A stretch of 64,000 nucleotides of DNA. It comes from Sulfobacillus harzensis. GTDB taxonomy: Bacteria; Bacillota; Sulfobacillia; Sulfobacillales; Sulfobacillaceae. The position numbers were made by a program, and so were the translations under genes. Of this stretch, positions 33,799-43,082 are shown piece by piece. The notes below the pieces were generated by a model that made no database searches, had not been told where the DNA came from, and saw only the letters and a program-made list of their open reading frames with translations. Positions within the stretch are counted from its first letter, which is position 1, and every line of letters starts with the position of its first letter. The stretch is taken from NCBI RefSeq assembly GCF_012933365.1, contig NZ_JABBVZ010000006.1, positions 1 to 64,000 of the forward strand, given 5' to 3'.

Positions 33799-34860
33799 AT
33801 GTCGGACATGCTTATGGGTACGGGTCAGCAAGCCCCTGCGAACACGCTCGCTTTGTTTTACGTCATCAATTTGGTCATCGCATTAGGGGTGCTGGTTTTG
33901 GGCGGCACTTTCCTGGCCAAGCGCTGGCACGGCCTTCGTAATCTTCCCGAATCCCCGGCTCGGACCATCCTGGCCGTAGGATTGGCAGGACTTTGGATTC
34001 TCGACGGCTTGCTGCAAGCCCAACCACTCATGGCCACCGCCTTCATTTCGGAACTCGTCGCGCCCGCGGCCCAGGAACAACCGAGGATCCTTTATGAGCT
34101 TATGCATTTCGGTATGCACATATGGAATCAGCACCCCATCAGTTGGGACATCGTCGCCATTTGGGTTCAAATCGGAATTGGGCTAGCCATCTTGTTGGGT
34201 TCGGAGCGGCGCGGCCGTCGGGTTGGTCTTCTCTTGTCCATCGTCTGGTCCTTAGTCGTCTGGGTTTTTGGAGAAGGGTTGGGATCTCTTTTTTCCGGCG
34301 GCAGCATGCTCTTAGGGAGTCCCGGTTCCGCCCCGCTGTACACGCTCGCCGCAGTCGCTCTTCTCATCCCTTCGGGCGCATGGCCAGCACGCGTCAAGTG
34401 CCGTCTCGTAAGAGCCAGCATGATCTTGCTTTGGCTGTTGTCCGCGTTCCTTCAAGCCTGGCCTCCCAACCAGTGGTGGTCTGCCAGGCAGCTTTTCGGC
34501 TACTTTCACAGTCAAGCGTCCATGCCGGAGCCGGCCGCCATTTCGGCTCCCATCTACGCGGTCGCTCATCTCGCCCAGGCGCATCCGGTTTTCACAAATG
34601 GCGTATTAACCGCTCTATTCCTCGCGATTGCAGCACTTTGGGCATTCAACCGAACGCTTCATGCCGCCTGGCTTTCCACCACCATTGTGAGCTTCCTGGT
34701 GTGGTGGCTGGGTCAAGATTTTGGGGTGTTTGGCGGCATGGGCACGGATCCCAATACCGCGGCCCTCATTCTCTTAGCTTTAGCGGTCATGCGATGGAGC
34801 CCCCTGACAAGGACGGCGAAGCCATCTCCCCGTCCTACCTATCAGTCCTCCGCCTCCTAA
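33799..34860 (+). CDS. Polytopic membrane protein of unknown function
   Basis: 353 residues with roughly nine hydrophobic segments, beginning FYVINLVIALGVLVLGGTF. Two copies of a related motif are visible: LVVWVFGEGLGSLFSGGSM followed by GSPGSAPLYTLAAVALL (about 150-190), and LVWWLGQDFGVFGGMGTDPN followed by TAALILLALAV (about 305-335), suggesting an internal duplication. It looks like a family common in high-GC Gram-positives, with no known role. The ATG follows AAAGGCGGG. Its last 4 bases overlap the convergent GH73 gene. Confidence 0.75.
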   Translation: MSDMLMGTGQQAPANTLALFYVINLVIALGVLVLGGTFLAKRWHGLRNLPESPARTILAVGLAGLWILDGLLQAQPLMATAFISELVAPAAQEQPRILYELMHFGMHIWNQHPISWDIVAIWVQIGIGLAILLGSERRGRRVGLLLSIVWSLVVWVFGEGLGSLFSGGSMLLGSPGSAPLYTLAAVALLIPSGAWPARVKCRLVRASMILLWLLSAFLQAWPPNQWWSARQLFGYFHSQASMPEPAAISAPIYAVAHLAQAHPVFTNGVLTALFLAIAALWAFNRTLHAAWLSTTIVSFLVWWLGQDFGVFGGMGTDPNTAALILLALAVMRWSPLTRTAKPSPRPTYQSSAS

Positions 34861-35333
34861 CGCTCGGGGTGATTGATGGCCGATCGCATCAACGACAAAA
34901 TCTCTCCCATGGCACGCTGCCAATGGGCCGGATATCCGTCAATCCAATGGGCAGCCCACCCCGCCAGCGTGCATCCGCGGCCTTGGGCGTAATATGTACC
35001 GCCCGGGGAAAAGTAGTGTGTCGCCATGTCCTCTAGGGGAATGCGGATGCCGTCTTCATCCGACTCGAAGGTATGCGCTTGGTTTGGATCCTGGAAGTAA
35101 GCCTGATATCCGTACCAATTGTGACGGTTTCGCGCGAAACCGGACGTGCCCCATCCGGTCTCCAAAATAGCCTCCGCGAGTGCAAAGGCGGGGTCAATGT
35201 TAAGGGCGACCGCTTGGTCGAAAATCGTTCCAGCTACCGCTCCAATGGGTCGGGTGGACGTAAAGGCCAACGCTTGGCCGCGCGTAATGCGGCGCACGCC
35301 GGTAATGCGCGACTGACCATCTAGCGTTTCCAT
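34857..35333 (-). CDS. Glucosaminidase-domain (GH73) protein
   Basis: 158 residues, essentially one GH73 / FlgJ-C-like domain that would cut peptidoglycan between GlcNAc and MurNAc. PAFALAEAILETGWGTSGFARN contains the family catalytic Glu, with NWYGYQAYFQDPN and EDMATHYFSPGGTYY downstream. There is no signal peptide or cell-wall anchor, so export would need a non-classical or phage-like route. ATG 35333 has AAAGGAGG upstream. It sits next to a GH18/peptidoglycan-binding gene on the same strand, a small wall-hydrolase group, possibly for spores or cell wall turnover. Confidence 0.82.
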   Translation of the reverse strand: METLDGQSRITGVRRITRGQALAFTSTRPIGAVAGTIFDQAVALNIDPAFALAEAILETGWGTSGFARNRHNWYGYQAYFQDPNQAHTFESDEDGIRIPLEDMATHYFSPGGTYYAQGRGCTLAGWAAHWIDGYPAHWQRAMGEILSLMRSAINHPER

Positions 35334-35431
35334 GGTGCTCCTCCTTTTGTTTCGTCAGGAGTACCATATGGGAGTTTATGGAAGTGCGTGACAAAGGGGC
35401 GGCCGACAGGCTGCCCCCTCTTCGTGGACAA

Positions 35432-36889
35432 CTACAGGTCCTGCTGTAACATCGGCCAGACACCGGGATTTTCTCCACCTAAGTCCCAGAGCGCCACACC
35501 TCCGAGACCCGCTTGTCCCACCCAGCGAACCTTGTAGGCTTCGCTGGCGCTGTCCTCAAACCAGACAATGTGCCGGACACCGTTGACCTGATACGAGACG
35601 GTGGGCTCTTGAACGATGCCGCCCACCCACGTCGACCCGTAGCGGTTAGCCAAGGCCAACGCCGCGATATCGGAAATTTCCGTCGATCCGGTCGATGCCC
35701 AGTTGTACCCGTATCCGGCCAAACCCACCAGAATCTTTTGGTGCGGGATGGTGCTCTCCGCGTAGCGGGTGATGTTCGCGGTCCACGACAGGGGGGCCAC
35801 CGGGCCCGCCGATCCCCCATTGTCATGCGCGTCATAGAGCATGAGGTCGATGTAGTCTGCCGAGGCCCCAAGGCTCCGATAGTTGTAGACATGGTAGTTG
35901 TTCGCATCACTGGTGCGCGGCCCTACGGAGACAATCAACTTCTTGCCTTCCTGATGCAAGCCGGCAGCCAAGTCCGCGACAAACGTGTCGAGCCCGACTT
36001 CGTCGGGGTTGTTTAAGGATTCAAAGTCGATATTGAATCCGTCGTAGTTGTCCTGCTTGGCGAGGTTCACAAGCGTAGCCACATCGGTCCTGAGGAGCGA
36101 TGGGCTTTGCAGCATGTTGTCGTTGCCGTAGCCGTTAATTACCATAGGGTACACCTGGATATGGTGCGCATGCGCCCACGAGGTCACGAACGCTTCATCG
36201 GGACCAAAGTTGTTTAAGCTGTCCGACGGCCGAAAGGAATACCAAAATGGCGCAATGGCGTTGATTTGGCTGGCATGAGCCGTTAAGTCCTGCTAAGCAG
36301 CCTGTCCCGGCACATAATACCCCAACATTAAGGGCGCCGACTTCGAATGGCTAGTCGTTGGAGTGAATGACGCTTGAGTCACGGGATGCGGGTTGAGCGC
36401 GTGTTGAATCGCTTGTGCGACGGTTGGATAAACAACGGCATTGTCGGCAAATCCGTGATGCCTCTGGAAGCGCTTGACGGCGGCCACGGTCGCGGCGTTG
36501 AAGATGCCGTCAACCTTCCCGTGATACCATCCTAATTTGGCTAAATCCTGTTGGAGTATGCTGACGGGGGTGCCGTAATCCAAAAACTTCAGCGTTGAGG
36601 TGCCAAAGGACCCCGAGACGGGGGAAACATGTGCGGTGAGAGTGGCAGGGTCGGCGATGGAGCCAACAATCCCGCCAGATCCCAACCCTTGAGTCACATC
36701 TCCCATCGCATAGGTGGTCTCGCGTAAATGCTCTTCAGCAAGGCCACCCGAATGATGCTGCAGTTCTTGCCGATACCTAGCCACTGGCTGGCTTTGCCCC
36801 CAATGAGCGAAGGGGGACAGATTAATCAAGCCCAACGGCAAGAGAGCCATTGCCCCGATGGCCAGGCTGCGACGATACGTCCATGACAT
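35432..36889 (-). pseudogene. Peptidoglycan-binding / GH18 hydrolase interrupted by one in-frame TAG
   Basis: Two adjacent open frames in the same reading frame make one gene. Codons 1-198 (ATG 36889) give a signal peptide (RRSLAIGAMALLPLGLINLSPFA), a PG_binding_1 domain (ILQQDLAKLGWYHGKVDGIF, VAAVKRFQRHHGF) and the first GH18 strand LMLGYYVPGQAA. Codon 199 is TAG (36293-36295). The frame then continues QDLTAHASQINAIAPFWYS through the GH18 barrel with the catalytic motif YDGFNIDFESL and LALANRYGSTWVGGI, closing at 35432. Full length would be about 485 residues, as for spore-type YaaH/YdhD-like hydrolases. Most likely a nonsense mutation; readthrough or sequencing error are alternatives. Confidence 0.85.
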
Positions 36890-36895
36890 CTTGTT

Positions 36896-37048
36896 AGCCC
36901 TTTCCTGTTATTGCCTCCGGAGTTAGTTGGCGGGTGAGGCAGCAGGAAACTGCCCGGTTGAGAAAGTCTCATCCTTAACCCCTGGGAAAGATCCTCCGTA
37001 TCGCGCACGATGCGCGAATTCGGCGTGAGTTAGACAAGGAGATGTCTC
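36896..37048. other. Upstream region of the GH18 gene
   Basis: Contains AGGAAAGGG as the ribosome binding site of the GH18 gene (minus strand) and otherwise no gene I can support. Confidence 0.4.
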
Positions 37049-37168
37049 ATGTTACAAAGTTTGAAAAGGGTTGTCAGATCCCGCATCATGTGGTTGGGAG
37101 TCGTCGTGAGTTTTTCCCCAGATCCCCCAAAACGCGGCATTAACGGCGAAGTTTCACGCCTGTGGTAA
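37049..37168 (+). CDS. Possible 39-residue small protein
   Basis: ATG 37049 has AAGGAG seven bases upstream. The product is basic at the start (MLQSLKRVVRSRIMW), has a short hydrophobic part (MWLGVVVSFS) and a polar end. It resembles the truncated start of a membrane protein, but the hydrophobic stretch is too short to span a membrane alone. It could equally be chance. It lies in a decayed region. Confidence 0.25.
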   Translation: MLQSLKRVVRSRIMWLGVVVSFSPDPPKRGINGEVSRLW

Positions 37169-37194
37169 AGTCGGGAAGTTTTTCTCGAAAGATG

Positions 37195-37665
37195 TCAATA
37201 TCCGTTCCAGCATACCAAGATTGCGAAGGGTGGCGATAGATTTGAGATGGGGCGCAAAAAATTCCTGAGGGTACGGCGAGGTGTGAATACGGGTGCAGAG
37301 ATAGATTTCTCGGCCTTAGACATAGAACCGATCCTCACTTGGGGAAGCCCAGCAGCGGAACTAACAAAGGTCTCCATCAGGCGCTTTAGAAGAGCACCGC
37401 CTGTTGCCCGTTATCCTTGTCCAACAAAGTGGCCACGGTCGGTCTCGACCACACGCCTCAGCTGATCTTGGGTCCGGCGAGCGGGTACCCGAAGCGAGAC
37501 AAAATCCCATTTTCTATCCAAGCCTCGGTTTCCACCATCGCATTTTTGGCGGGGACCAAGGCCGACATTGCCTAATCCTGAATCCGCCAAGGCTTGCCGA
37601 AGGTTGGCCATCCGGATCATATTTTTCCCATTGACGTTGACCGCACGGAGATATGCTGCGGCGGG
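37195..37665 (-). pseudogene. Decayed DUF1697-family gene
   Basis: Fragments in different minus-strand frames line up with the order of DUF1697 proteins: AAYLRAVNVNGKNMIRMANLR followed by QALADSGLGNV (37535-37650), then ETEAWIENGILSRFGYPLA (about 37460-37510, other frame), RTQDQLRRVVETDRGHF (about 37410-37450) and ATLRNLGMLER (about 37200-37240). At least two frameshifts and internal stops separate them. The function of the family is unknown. It is clearly not a working gene. Confidence 0.65.
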
Positions 37666-37819
37666 AGTCCTCCATCGTGATCCTTTGGCCAGATATTTTA
37701 CCGCAGTGTCAGCCAAGCGCCATTGGACCAAAGTCGTATCCCTCTTGAGACCTGAGTTCAAGGTGAAAAGGAGCAAAGTCTTGTATCGTAACCTTACAGG
37801 AGAGAGGAGGCTTCTTCCT

Positions 37820-39181
37820 ATGATGGAGGCGTACCCGTGGCCCACCCTATTGGATGAGGCGATGAAAAAACTGGAAGCCACCCCGTTGGGTGCTCTGGGC
37901 GATTGGATTAAAAATGAGAGAGGCCCACAAGACAGTCATGCGAATCTGTATCTTTTGTTAGCCTTGGCATCCGCCCGGTGGGTCGATCATCACGGACCCT
38001 ACATTGGACACGGCACGTTTAACGGCGCACCGGTACGGCGGGCGGCGAGCATCTTGACGCCCCCCTATCAGAACTTAGCGCTCTTGCAAACGGCCACCTA
38101 TGTGGTCGACTTGCTGCATCATCCGAATTACGGCCCCTATACCTTGATGAAGATGGATCCCCTCCAAGAGGCAACGCCGGACGCATCGCAGAGAGCGCTT
38201 ATGGCCGCCATCGAAGCCGGAAACCAGCCGCTGGCCGCTGAGCATCGCCTGGTAGGCCTTCTGAAGAGCGATTCGCCCCAATCCGTGCGTCTCTTTTTGC
38301 TGGAGGCTGCTCTTCGCCAATTTGCCGAAAATGAACATCGCCTGCTCATCATCCACCGAGCGGCCGAACTTTTGGACGATACGCACGGATGGCAGTGGGC
38401 TGAGCCCGTGTTAAGGCCGGTGGTCCAATACTTGGCGTCCCGGCCTGGGCCATCGCTTCCCGCGGAAACTGCCCGTTTCGAGGCCTTGGATTTGGACGGT
38501 CAAAGCCCGCCCAGCCGAGGCGCCGTCGAGGCACTGATGGACGCACTGGTGAATGCCGACGCTGGCACCGAACCTGCCCTCATGTGGGCAGCCGCACAGG
38601 ACGCTCATTCTGCCTCGCTGGCATTGGAAGCGGCCTCGTTGGCGGGAGCGGAAATGCTTGGCCGCTCCCGCTTTGATGCCCATGCCGTTACGGGGCTTCA
38701 TGCCATCTCAGATTTAGTGCGCGATGCCGGTCTGCCCACGCGAATCCGGGCATTGGCCTTGGCTGTACAACTTACCAGTCAACGGACCCGCCGCCAAAAA
38801 GCCATCCGCCACCAGTGGCATCCTGCCGCGAGTCCGGCTCCCCAATCGATCTCCTCACGCCAACTGCAAGAGGTCCTATTGAACGACCCGACGGGTCGGA
38901 ATGCCTGGCAGATGGCCGCCTCGCATCTTTTGGCGGGAGGCGATCCGGAAGCCTTGGCCCGGCTGCTGATACAGACTGCCCTGACGGCCGCCGGTCCGTT
39001 TGACGCCATCCATAACGTGAAAATGGTTTGGGGTCAGTTGCTCGAGACACGCCGGAGCCAGTGTCCGGATCTCGCTTGGCGGCATCTGGCCGCCGGCGCC
39101 TCAGCCATCGCCGTCACCGTCAACCGTGACGAAGCCCGCCCGGTGCTTGAGGTATGGCGCCGATCAGGCCTCGCCAACTAG
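37820..39181 (+). CDS. Hypothetical helical protein
   Basis: 453 residues, family not recognised. It is almost entirely alpha-helical and soluble. The N-terminal third is His/aromatic-rich (SARWVDHHGPYIGHGTFNG, YVVDLLHHPNYGPYTLMKM), which could form a metal or ligand site. The rest looks like HEAT/ARM-type helical repeats rich in Ala and Leu. ATG 37820 has GAGGAGG nine bases upstream; the frame stays open upstream to 37568 across the antisense DUF1697 remnant, which I regard as chance. Its stop lies 6 bases from the convergent ywbE. Confidence 0.72.
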   Translation: MMEAYPWPTLLDEAMKKLEATPLGALGDWIKNERGPQDSHANLYLLLALASARWVDHHGPYIGHGTFNGAPVRRAASILTPPYQNLALLQTATYVVDLLHHPNYGPYTLMKMDPLQEATPDASQRALMAAIEAGNQPLAAEHRLVGLLKSDSPQSVRLFLLEAALRQFAENEHRLLIIHRAAELLDDTHGWQWAEPVLRPVVQYLASRPGPSLPAETARFEALDLDGQSPPSRGAVEALMDALVNADAGTEPALMWAAAQDAHSASLALEAASLAGAEMLGRSRFDAHAVTGLHAISDLVRDAGLPTRIRALALAVQLTSQRTRRQKAIRHQWHPAASPAPQSISSRQLQEVLLNDPTGRNAWQMAASHLLAGGDPEALARLLIQTALTAAGPFDAIHNVKMVWGQLLETRRSQCPDLAWRHLAAGASAIAVTVNRDEARPVLEVWRRSGLAN

Positions 39182-39187
39182 TCCAAG

Positions 39188-39388
39188 CTATTCAGCATCC
39201 ACAATGTGCTGCACCCGACCAACCTGCCCATCCTCAAGGCGCACCTTAATGCCATGAGGATGGGTGGGGGAGTTGGTTAAAATATCCTTCACCACACCGC
39301 GGGTCAACCGTCCCGTGCGTTGGTCCGCTTTCAGCACGATGTCCACCAGCAGCCCTGGCCGAATATCGCTTCGCTTTTTGCCGTTCAC
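39188..39388 (-). CDS. ywbE: YwbE family protein
   Basis: 66-residue protein of the YwbE/DUF2196 family. RSDIRPGLLVDIVLKADQRTG, LTRGVVKDILTNSPTHPHGI and KVRLEDGQVGRVQHIV cover nearly the whole family consensus. It is a small beta-rich, probably RNA- or DNA-binding fold of unknown role. GTG 39388 is chosen because CGGAGG lies eight bases upstream and the protein then has the family length; the frame is open to 39445. Confidence 0.88.
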   Translation of the reverse strand: MNGKKRSDIRPGLLVDIVLKADQRTGRLTRGVVKDILTNSPTHPHGIKVRLEDGQVGRVQHIVDAE

Positions 39389-39585
39389 GATCGTTACCTC
39401 CGTCGCCCAATGCGTCTTTTGCGTGTATACCCACTGTATTATCAAACGACTACGGGTTCAACGCACTTCATCGCCCTGTCACAAGGGGAAGCGCACCGCA
39501 TCCTCCAGCATTCTCAAGCGATCTGTGGTGTGGCATGATATTGAGAGGTGGGGATTCTAAACCCGATCCCCCCAAGGGAGGACGC

Positions 39586-40020
39586 ATGAAAGACGGATTA
39601 GTCCCAGGGGCCCAAAGCACCGTCTCGACTCTAGTCACGGAAACCATGGTGGCCAAGCTGGGCGGTCAAAAAATACATCCCGTGTTGGCCACGGCGCAAA
39701 TGATTGAATGGATGGAATGGGCCGGGCGAAGCCTCATTCTGCCATATCTGGAGCCTGACGAGGATGCCGTCGGGTATGCCGTGGATATTGTGCACTTGGC
39801 GCCGACCCTCGTGGGTGAGCGCTTCAGCGCGACCGCCGCCTTTCGAGGATTGGAGAAAAACCGCATTCTCACAGACGTGACCGCGGAAAATTCCCGCGGT
39901 CTCATCGGACGTGGAACGTTTGTCCAAGTGTTGGTGCCTAAGGATGCGTTGCAGCGTCGTCTTCGGGAACTGGGCCGGAAAGCCCAAACTGCCGAAGAAT
40001 CTCCCCCTCATGCTGATTGA
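39586..40020 (+). CDS. FlK-like (fluoroacetyl-CoA thioesterase family) hot-dog thioesterase
   Basis: 144 residues of the FlK-type hot-dog fold. VTETMVAKLGGQKIHPVLATAQM, IEWMEWAGRSLILPYLEPDE, VDIVHLAPTLVGERF and GLIGRGTFVQVLV match the family, including the His and the Glu/Thr region used in catalysis. The substrate is probably a short acyl-CoA; specificity for fluoroacetyl-CoA is not implied. The ATG follows GGGAGGACGC. It overlaps the convergent CoA-transferase gene by 83 bases, an unusually long overlap, so the two C-termini share DNA. Confidence 0.82.
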   Translation: MKDGLVPGAQSTVSTLVTETMVAKLGGQKIHPVLATAQMIEWMEWAGRSLILPYLEPDEDAVGYAVDIVHLAPTLVGERFSATAAFRGLEKNRILTDVTAENSRGLIGRGTFVQVLVPKDALQRRLRELGRKAQTAEESPPHAD

Positions 40021-41113
40021 GCAACGGCGGCGGCGTGCGCACAGCCCCGGGCGTGGCGCTCATCTTTAACGGGATGCCCAACTGATGGATGGGCCCAGCC
40101 GTGGGGTGATCCACGACCACATCCATGGCGCGATGAATCACCTGGGGATCCTGGAAAACCTGCTCAAAGGATTGAATGGGCGCGGCCGGCACACCGGCTC
40201 GTGCCAACCGTTCCAGCCACTCGGCCACCGGCCGGTGCTGGAACACCTCGTTTTCCAGTCGATCGATGAGTTCCGGGCGATGTTCCACCCGATCCGGATT
40301 GGTACGGAATTGGGGCTCGTCGCCGAAAGGAATTTCGCATTCCTGCACCATCTTCGCCCATAAGGCATCATTGCCGCAGGCAATCACCAGATAGCCGTCT
40401 TGTGCGCGTACCGCCTGATACGGGGCAATATTGGGGTGGGCCGAGCCCAACGGCTTTGGCAACTCGCCGGTGGCAAAATAGTTGCCGGCCAAATAAGTCT
40501 GCCAGGAAATCAGCGCCTCGTACAGCGAGGTGTCAATCCACTGCCCCTCGCCCGTACGCTCACGGGCCCAAAGCGCCGTCATAATGCCAAAGGCAGCCCA
40601 CATCCCCGCGCCGATGTCGCCCACGGAAAACCCAGCCTTGACGGGGCCGGATCCGTCGCCGGTTACCGCCATGAGCCCGCTCATCGCTTGAGCTACCACA
40701 TCATATCCGGGCCGGGAGGCTCCCGGGCCGGTGGCTCCAAATCCCGATATGGATGCCAGGATGATGCGAGGGTTAATAGCCTTCAAGTGCGGATAGTCAA
40801 ATCCCCATTTGGCCAATGTGCCGGGGCGATAGTTTTCTACCACGACGTCGGCTTGCTCGACCATCTTAAGAAAGCGCTGACGATCACGCTCCTGGCGAAA
40901 ATCCAAGATGATGGAGCGCTTATTGCGGTTAACGCTGAGATAATAGGCCGATTCACCGTTAATGAAGGGCGGCCCCCACCGGCGCGTATCGTCGCCCGCG
41001 GGAGGCTCAATCTTTATCACATCGGCGCCAAAGTCGGCCAGCATCATGGTACAAAATGGGCCCGTGAGAATGCGGGTCAAATCAAGTACGCGAATGTTGT
41101 CCAATGCCTGCAA
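39938..41113 (-). CDS. CaiB/BaiF (class III) CoA transferase
   Basis: 391-residue CoA transferase of the formyl-CoA / carnitine CoA transferase family. RVLDLTRILTGPFCTMMLADFGADVIKIE at the N-terminus, GFGATGPGASRPGYDVVAQAMSGLMAVTG, and VGDIGAGMWAAFGIMTALW with the catalytic Asp. IACGNDALWAKMVQECE and the C-terminal IPLKMSATPG are typical. Donor and acceptor cannot be inferred. A TTG start at 41113 is preceded by GGTAGGA. It sits 41 bases downstream of mgsA on the same strand. Confidence 0.92.
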   Translation of the reverse strand: MQALDNIRVLDLTRILTGPFCTMMLADFGADVIKIEPPAGDDTRRWGPPFINGESAYYLSVNRNKRSIILDFRQERDRQRFLKMVEQADVVVENYRPGTLAKWGFDYPHLKAINPRIILASISGFGATGPGASRPGYDVVAQAMSGLMAVTGDGSGPVKAGFSVGDIGAGMWAAFGIMTALWARERTGEGQWIDTSLYEALISWQTYLAGNYFATGELPKPLGSAHPNIAPYQAVRAQDGYLVIACGNDALWAKMVQECEIPFGDEPQFRTNPDRVEHRPELIDRLENEVFQHRPVAEWLERLARAGVPAAPIQSFEQVFQDPQVIHRAMDVVVDHPTAGPIHQLGIPLKMSATPGAVRTPPPLLNQHEGEILRQFGLSGPVPEDDAATHP

Positions 41114-41154
41114 CAGCGTATCCTACCTTTCTTGTCATACTGGCGGAAATTTTT

Positions 41155-41526
41155 TTAGAGCAAGTGTATCAGGGCCTCGGCCGTGGCGGGATTGGTGGCC
41201 ACGGGAATGCCCTGAACGTCCGAAAGCCGCAGCAAGGCGGTCACATCGGGCTCGTGGGGATGGGCGAAGAGCGGATCTCGGAAGAAAAAGAGCATGTCGA
41301 TCGCGCCTTCAGCGATGCGGCTTCCCATTTGTTGGTCACCGCCCAAAGGGCCTGATAAGAAACAATGCACGGCCAGCCCGGTCTTGTCGGCAATCTGTTG
41401 GCCCGTATGGCCTGTGGCAAACAGTTGGTGGCGGCTGAACCGATCGCGGTACTTGTCCACAAATTCCACCATGGACACCTTCTTGGTGTCATGCGCAATG
41501 AGTCCAATTCGCATCTTGGCAACCAT
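41155..41526 (-). CDS. mgsA: Methylglyoxal synthase
   Basis: Converts dihydroxyacetone phosphate to methylglyoxal and phosphate. 123 residues: [35 protein letters not shown] (phosphate site), [17 protein letters not shown] with catalytic Asp64 (Asp71 in E. coli), and [23 protein letters not shown] 41526 has GGGAG upstream; ATG 41514 is the family-typical second choice. It is the first gene of a two-gene unit with the CoA transferase. Confidence 0.95.
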   Translation of the reverse strand: MVAKMRIGLIAHDTKKVSMVEFVDKYRDRFSRHQLFATGHTGQQIADKTGLAVHCFLSGPLGGDQQMGSRIAEGAIDMLFFFRDPLFAHPHEPDVTALLRLSDVQGIPVATNPATAEALIHLL

Positions 41527-41709
41527 CCATTCGCTCCCAGATTTCCTTCATGCTACCATGCACCCGGCAATATGGAAAGTTGGCGGTTGAACCCTCATAA
41601 TTGGTCAAATTTGCCCTAAAAACTGGCAGGAAGCGGATGCCTGAATGGCGAAGCATTAGGCGTATGACCAACTCATAACACTTGGTAAGGAGGAGGCGAT
41701 TTTCCATTC

Positions 41710-43005
41710 ATGTCTGTCAACACATCGGTTGGAACCTCCACCCAGACACGTTTAACCCGCAATCAAATTAATGGTTTTTGGGCGTCTTGGGGTGGATGGC
41801 TCTTGGACGGCTTCAACGCCACCGTGTTCGCGTTGGTGCTAGCCCCTTCCATGAAGGCATTGCTGCCAAAGAGTGGCATCACGCCCACGGCGGGGCATAT
41901 CGGCTTCTATGGCTCTATCATTTTTGCCATTTTCCTCGTCGGCTGGGGGCTGGCGACCTTCTGGGGGCCGGTCGCAGATCGGTACGGTCGGGCTCGAACC
42001 CTGATGATGACCATTCTGATGTATGCCGTCTTTACCTTCTTAGCCGCGTTTTCTCAAAACGTGTGGGAATTGGCTCTATTTCGCTTCCTAGCGGGTATCG
42101 GCATTGGTGGTGAATGGGCCATGGCCGGCACGTTCGTCGCCGAATCATGGCCCGAATCGCGCCGTGAGATGGGCGCCGGCTACCTCCACTCGGGCTATTA
42201 TGTCGGCATTCTGGTGTCAGCTGTGGCCAACTACACCATCGGAGCGGCCTTTGGATGGCGTGCGATGTTCCTCTTAGGCATCATCCCCGCCTTATTGGTG
42301 GCCTTCATCCGGTGGAAGGTGCAGGAACCCGACCGTTGGGTCAAAGTCGAAAACACCGTGAAAACTGAAAAGAAGGCGCTGTTGTCGGAGATTTTCACCC
42401 CCGAGCTTCGCCGTCGGTCGTGGGGCAACGCCCTCCTGCTTACAGTCGCCATGGTCGGCTTGTGGGCGGGTACGGTCTATTTGCCCACGGCCATTTTGGA
42501 CTTGGCCAAGACCCACAACATCATTGGAACGGCCGCAACCCACTTGTCGTCTTACGGCGTGGGATTGCTATCCATCTTTACCGTCATCGGCTGTCTCCTC
42601 ACGCCTATCATCGCACGCCGATGGGGACGCCGCACCATGCTGGGCATTTGGCTGGCCTGCATGATTATCGGGGTCTTAGGCACGTTCGGGTTAGCCTTCT
42701 ACACTCACAGCATCACCGCATTTTTCTGGTTCATCCCCATTTTGGGATTAGGCGGCGCAGATTTCGCCGTCTTTACGCTCTGGCTTCCCGAGCAGTACCC
42801 TACCAAGGTGCGCGCTACAGCCTTTGCCTTTGCCACCTCGGTAGGACGTTTCGTGGGCGCTATCATTACCTTCATTGTTGGAGCCATGGTATCCTCCATG
42901 GGAACTTTGGGGCTGCCGGTGGACTTTACTGCCATCGCTTTTGTGGTAGGGCTGTTCCTCCTCACCATGAGTCCCGAGACTAAAGGGACCCAATTGCCGG
43001 ACTAG
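41710..43005 (+). CDS. MFS transporter, metabolite:H+ symporter type
   Basis: 431-residue carrier with 12 predicted membrane helices. The MFS loop 2-3 signature reads GPVADRYGRARTL, and GIGIGGEWAMAGTFVAESWP plus LPEQYPTKVRATAFAFATS are typical of the MHS and aromatic-acid/sialic-acid symporter groups. Substrate unknown, probably an organic acid. The ATG at 41710 has AAGGAGGAGG at a rather long distance of about 14 bases, so translation may be modest or the start slightly different. Monocistronic with its own terminator. Confidence 0.9.
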   Translation: MSVNTSVGTSTQTRLTRNQINGFWASWGGWLLDGFNATVFALVLAPSMKALLPKSGITPTAGHIGFYGSIIFAIFLVGWGLATFWGPVADRYGRARTLMMTILMYAVFTFLAAFSQNVWELALFRFLAGIGIGGEWAMAGTFVAESWPESRREMGAGYLHSGYYVGILVSAVANYTIGAAFGWRAMFLLGIIPALLVAFIRWKVQEPDRWVKVENTVKTEKKALLSEIFTPELRRRSWGNALLLTVAMVGLWAGTVYLPTAILDLAKTHNIIGTAATHLSSYGVGLLSIFTVIGCLLTPIIARRWGRRTMLGIWLACMIIGVLGTFGLAFYTHSITAFFWFIPILGLGGADFAVFTLWLPEQYPTKVRATAFAFATSVGRFVGAIITFIVGAMVSSMGTLGLPVDFTAIAFVVGLFLLTMSPETKGTQLPD

Positions 43006-43021
43006 GCTTCGGGAGACAGCG

Positions 43022-43048
43022 GGGCGCCCGCCCGGGCGCCCTTTCTCT
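43022..43048 (+). terminator. Terminator after the MFS gene
   Basis: GGGCGCCCG (43022-43030) pairs with CGGGCGCCC (43033-43041), followed by TTTCTCTTT. Confidence 0.88.
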
Positions 43049-43082
43049 TTCGGAACTCAATCTATCCTCAAGGAGGAGTTTC

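Noticed and set aside
35432-36295. Treating the GH18 part and the peptidoglycan-binding part as two genes
   Set aside because: Same frame, only one stop between them, no ribosome binding site before the GH18 part, and the first GH18 strand is encoded before the stop.
37568-37819. Upstream extension of the hypothetical gene at 37820
   Set aside because: Overlaps the antisense DUF1697 remnant and lacks a ribosome binding site, whereas ATG 37820 has GAGGAGG.
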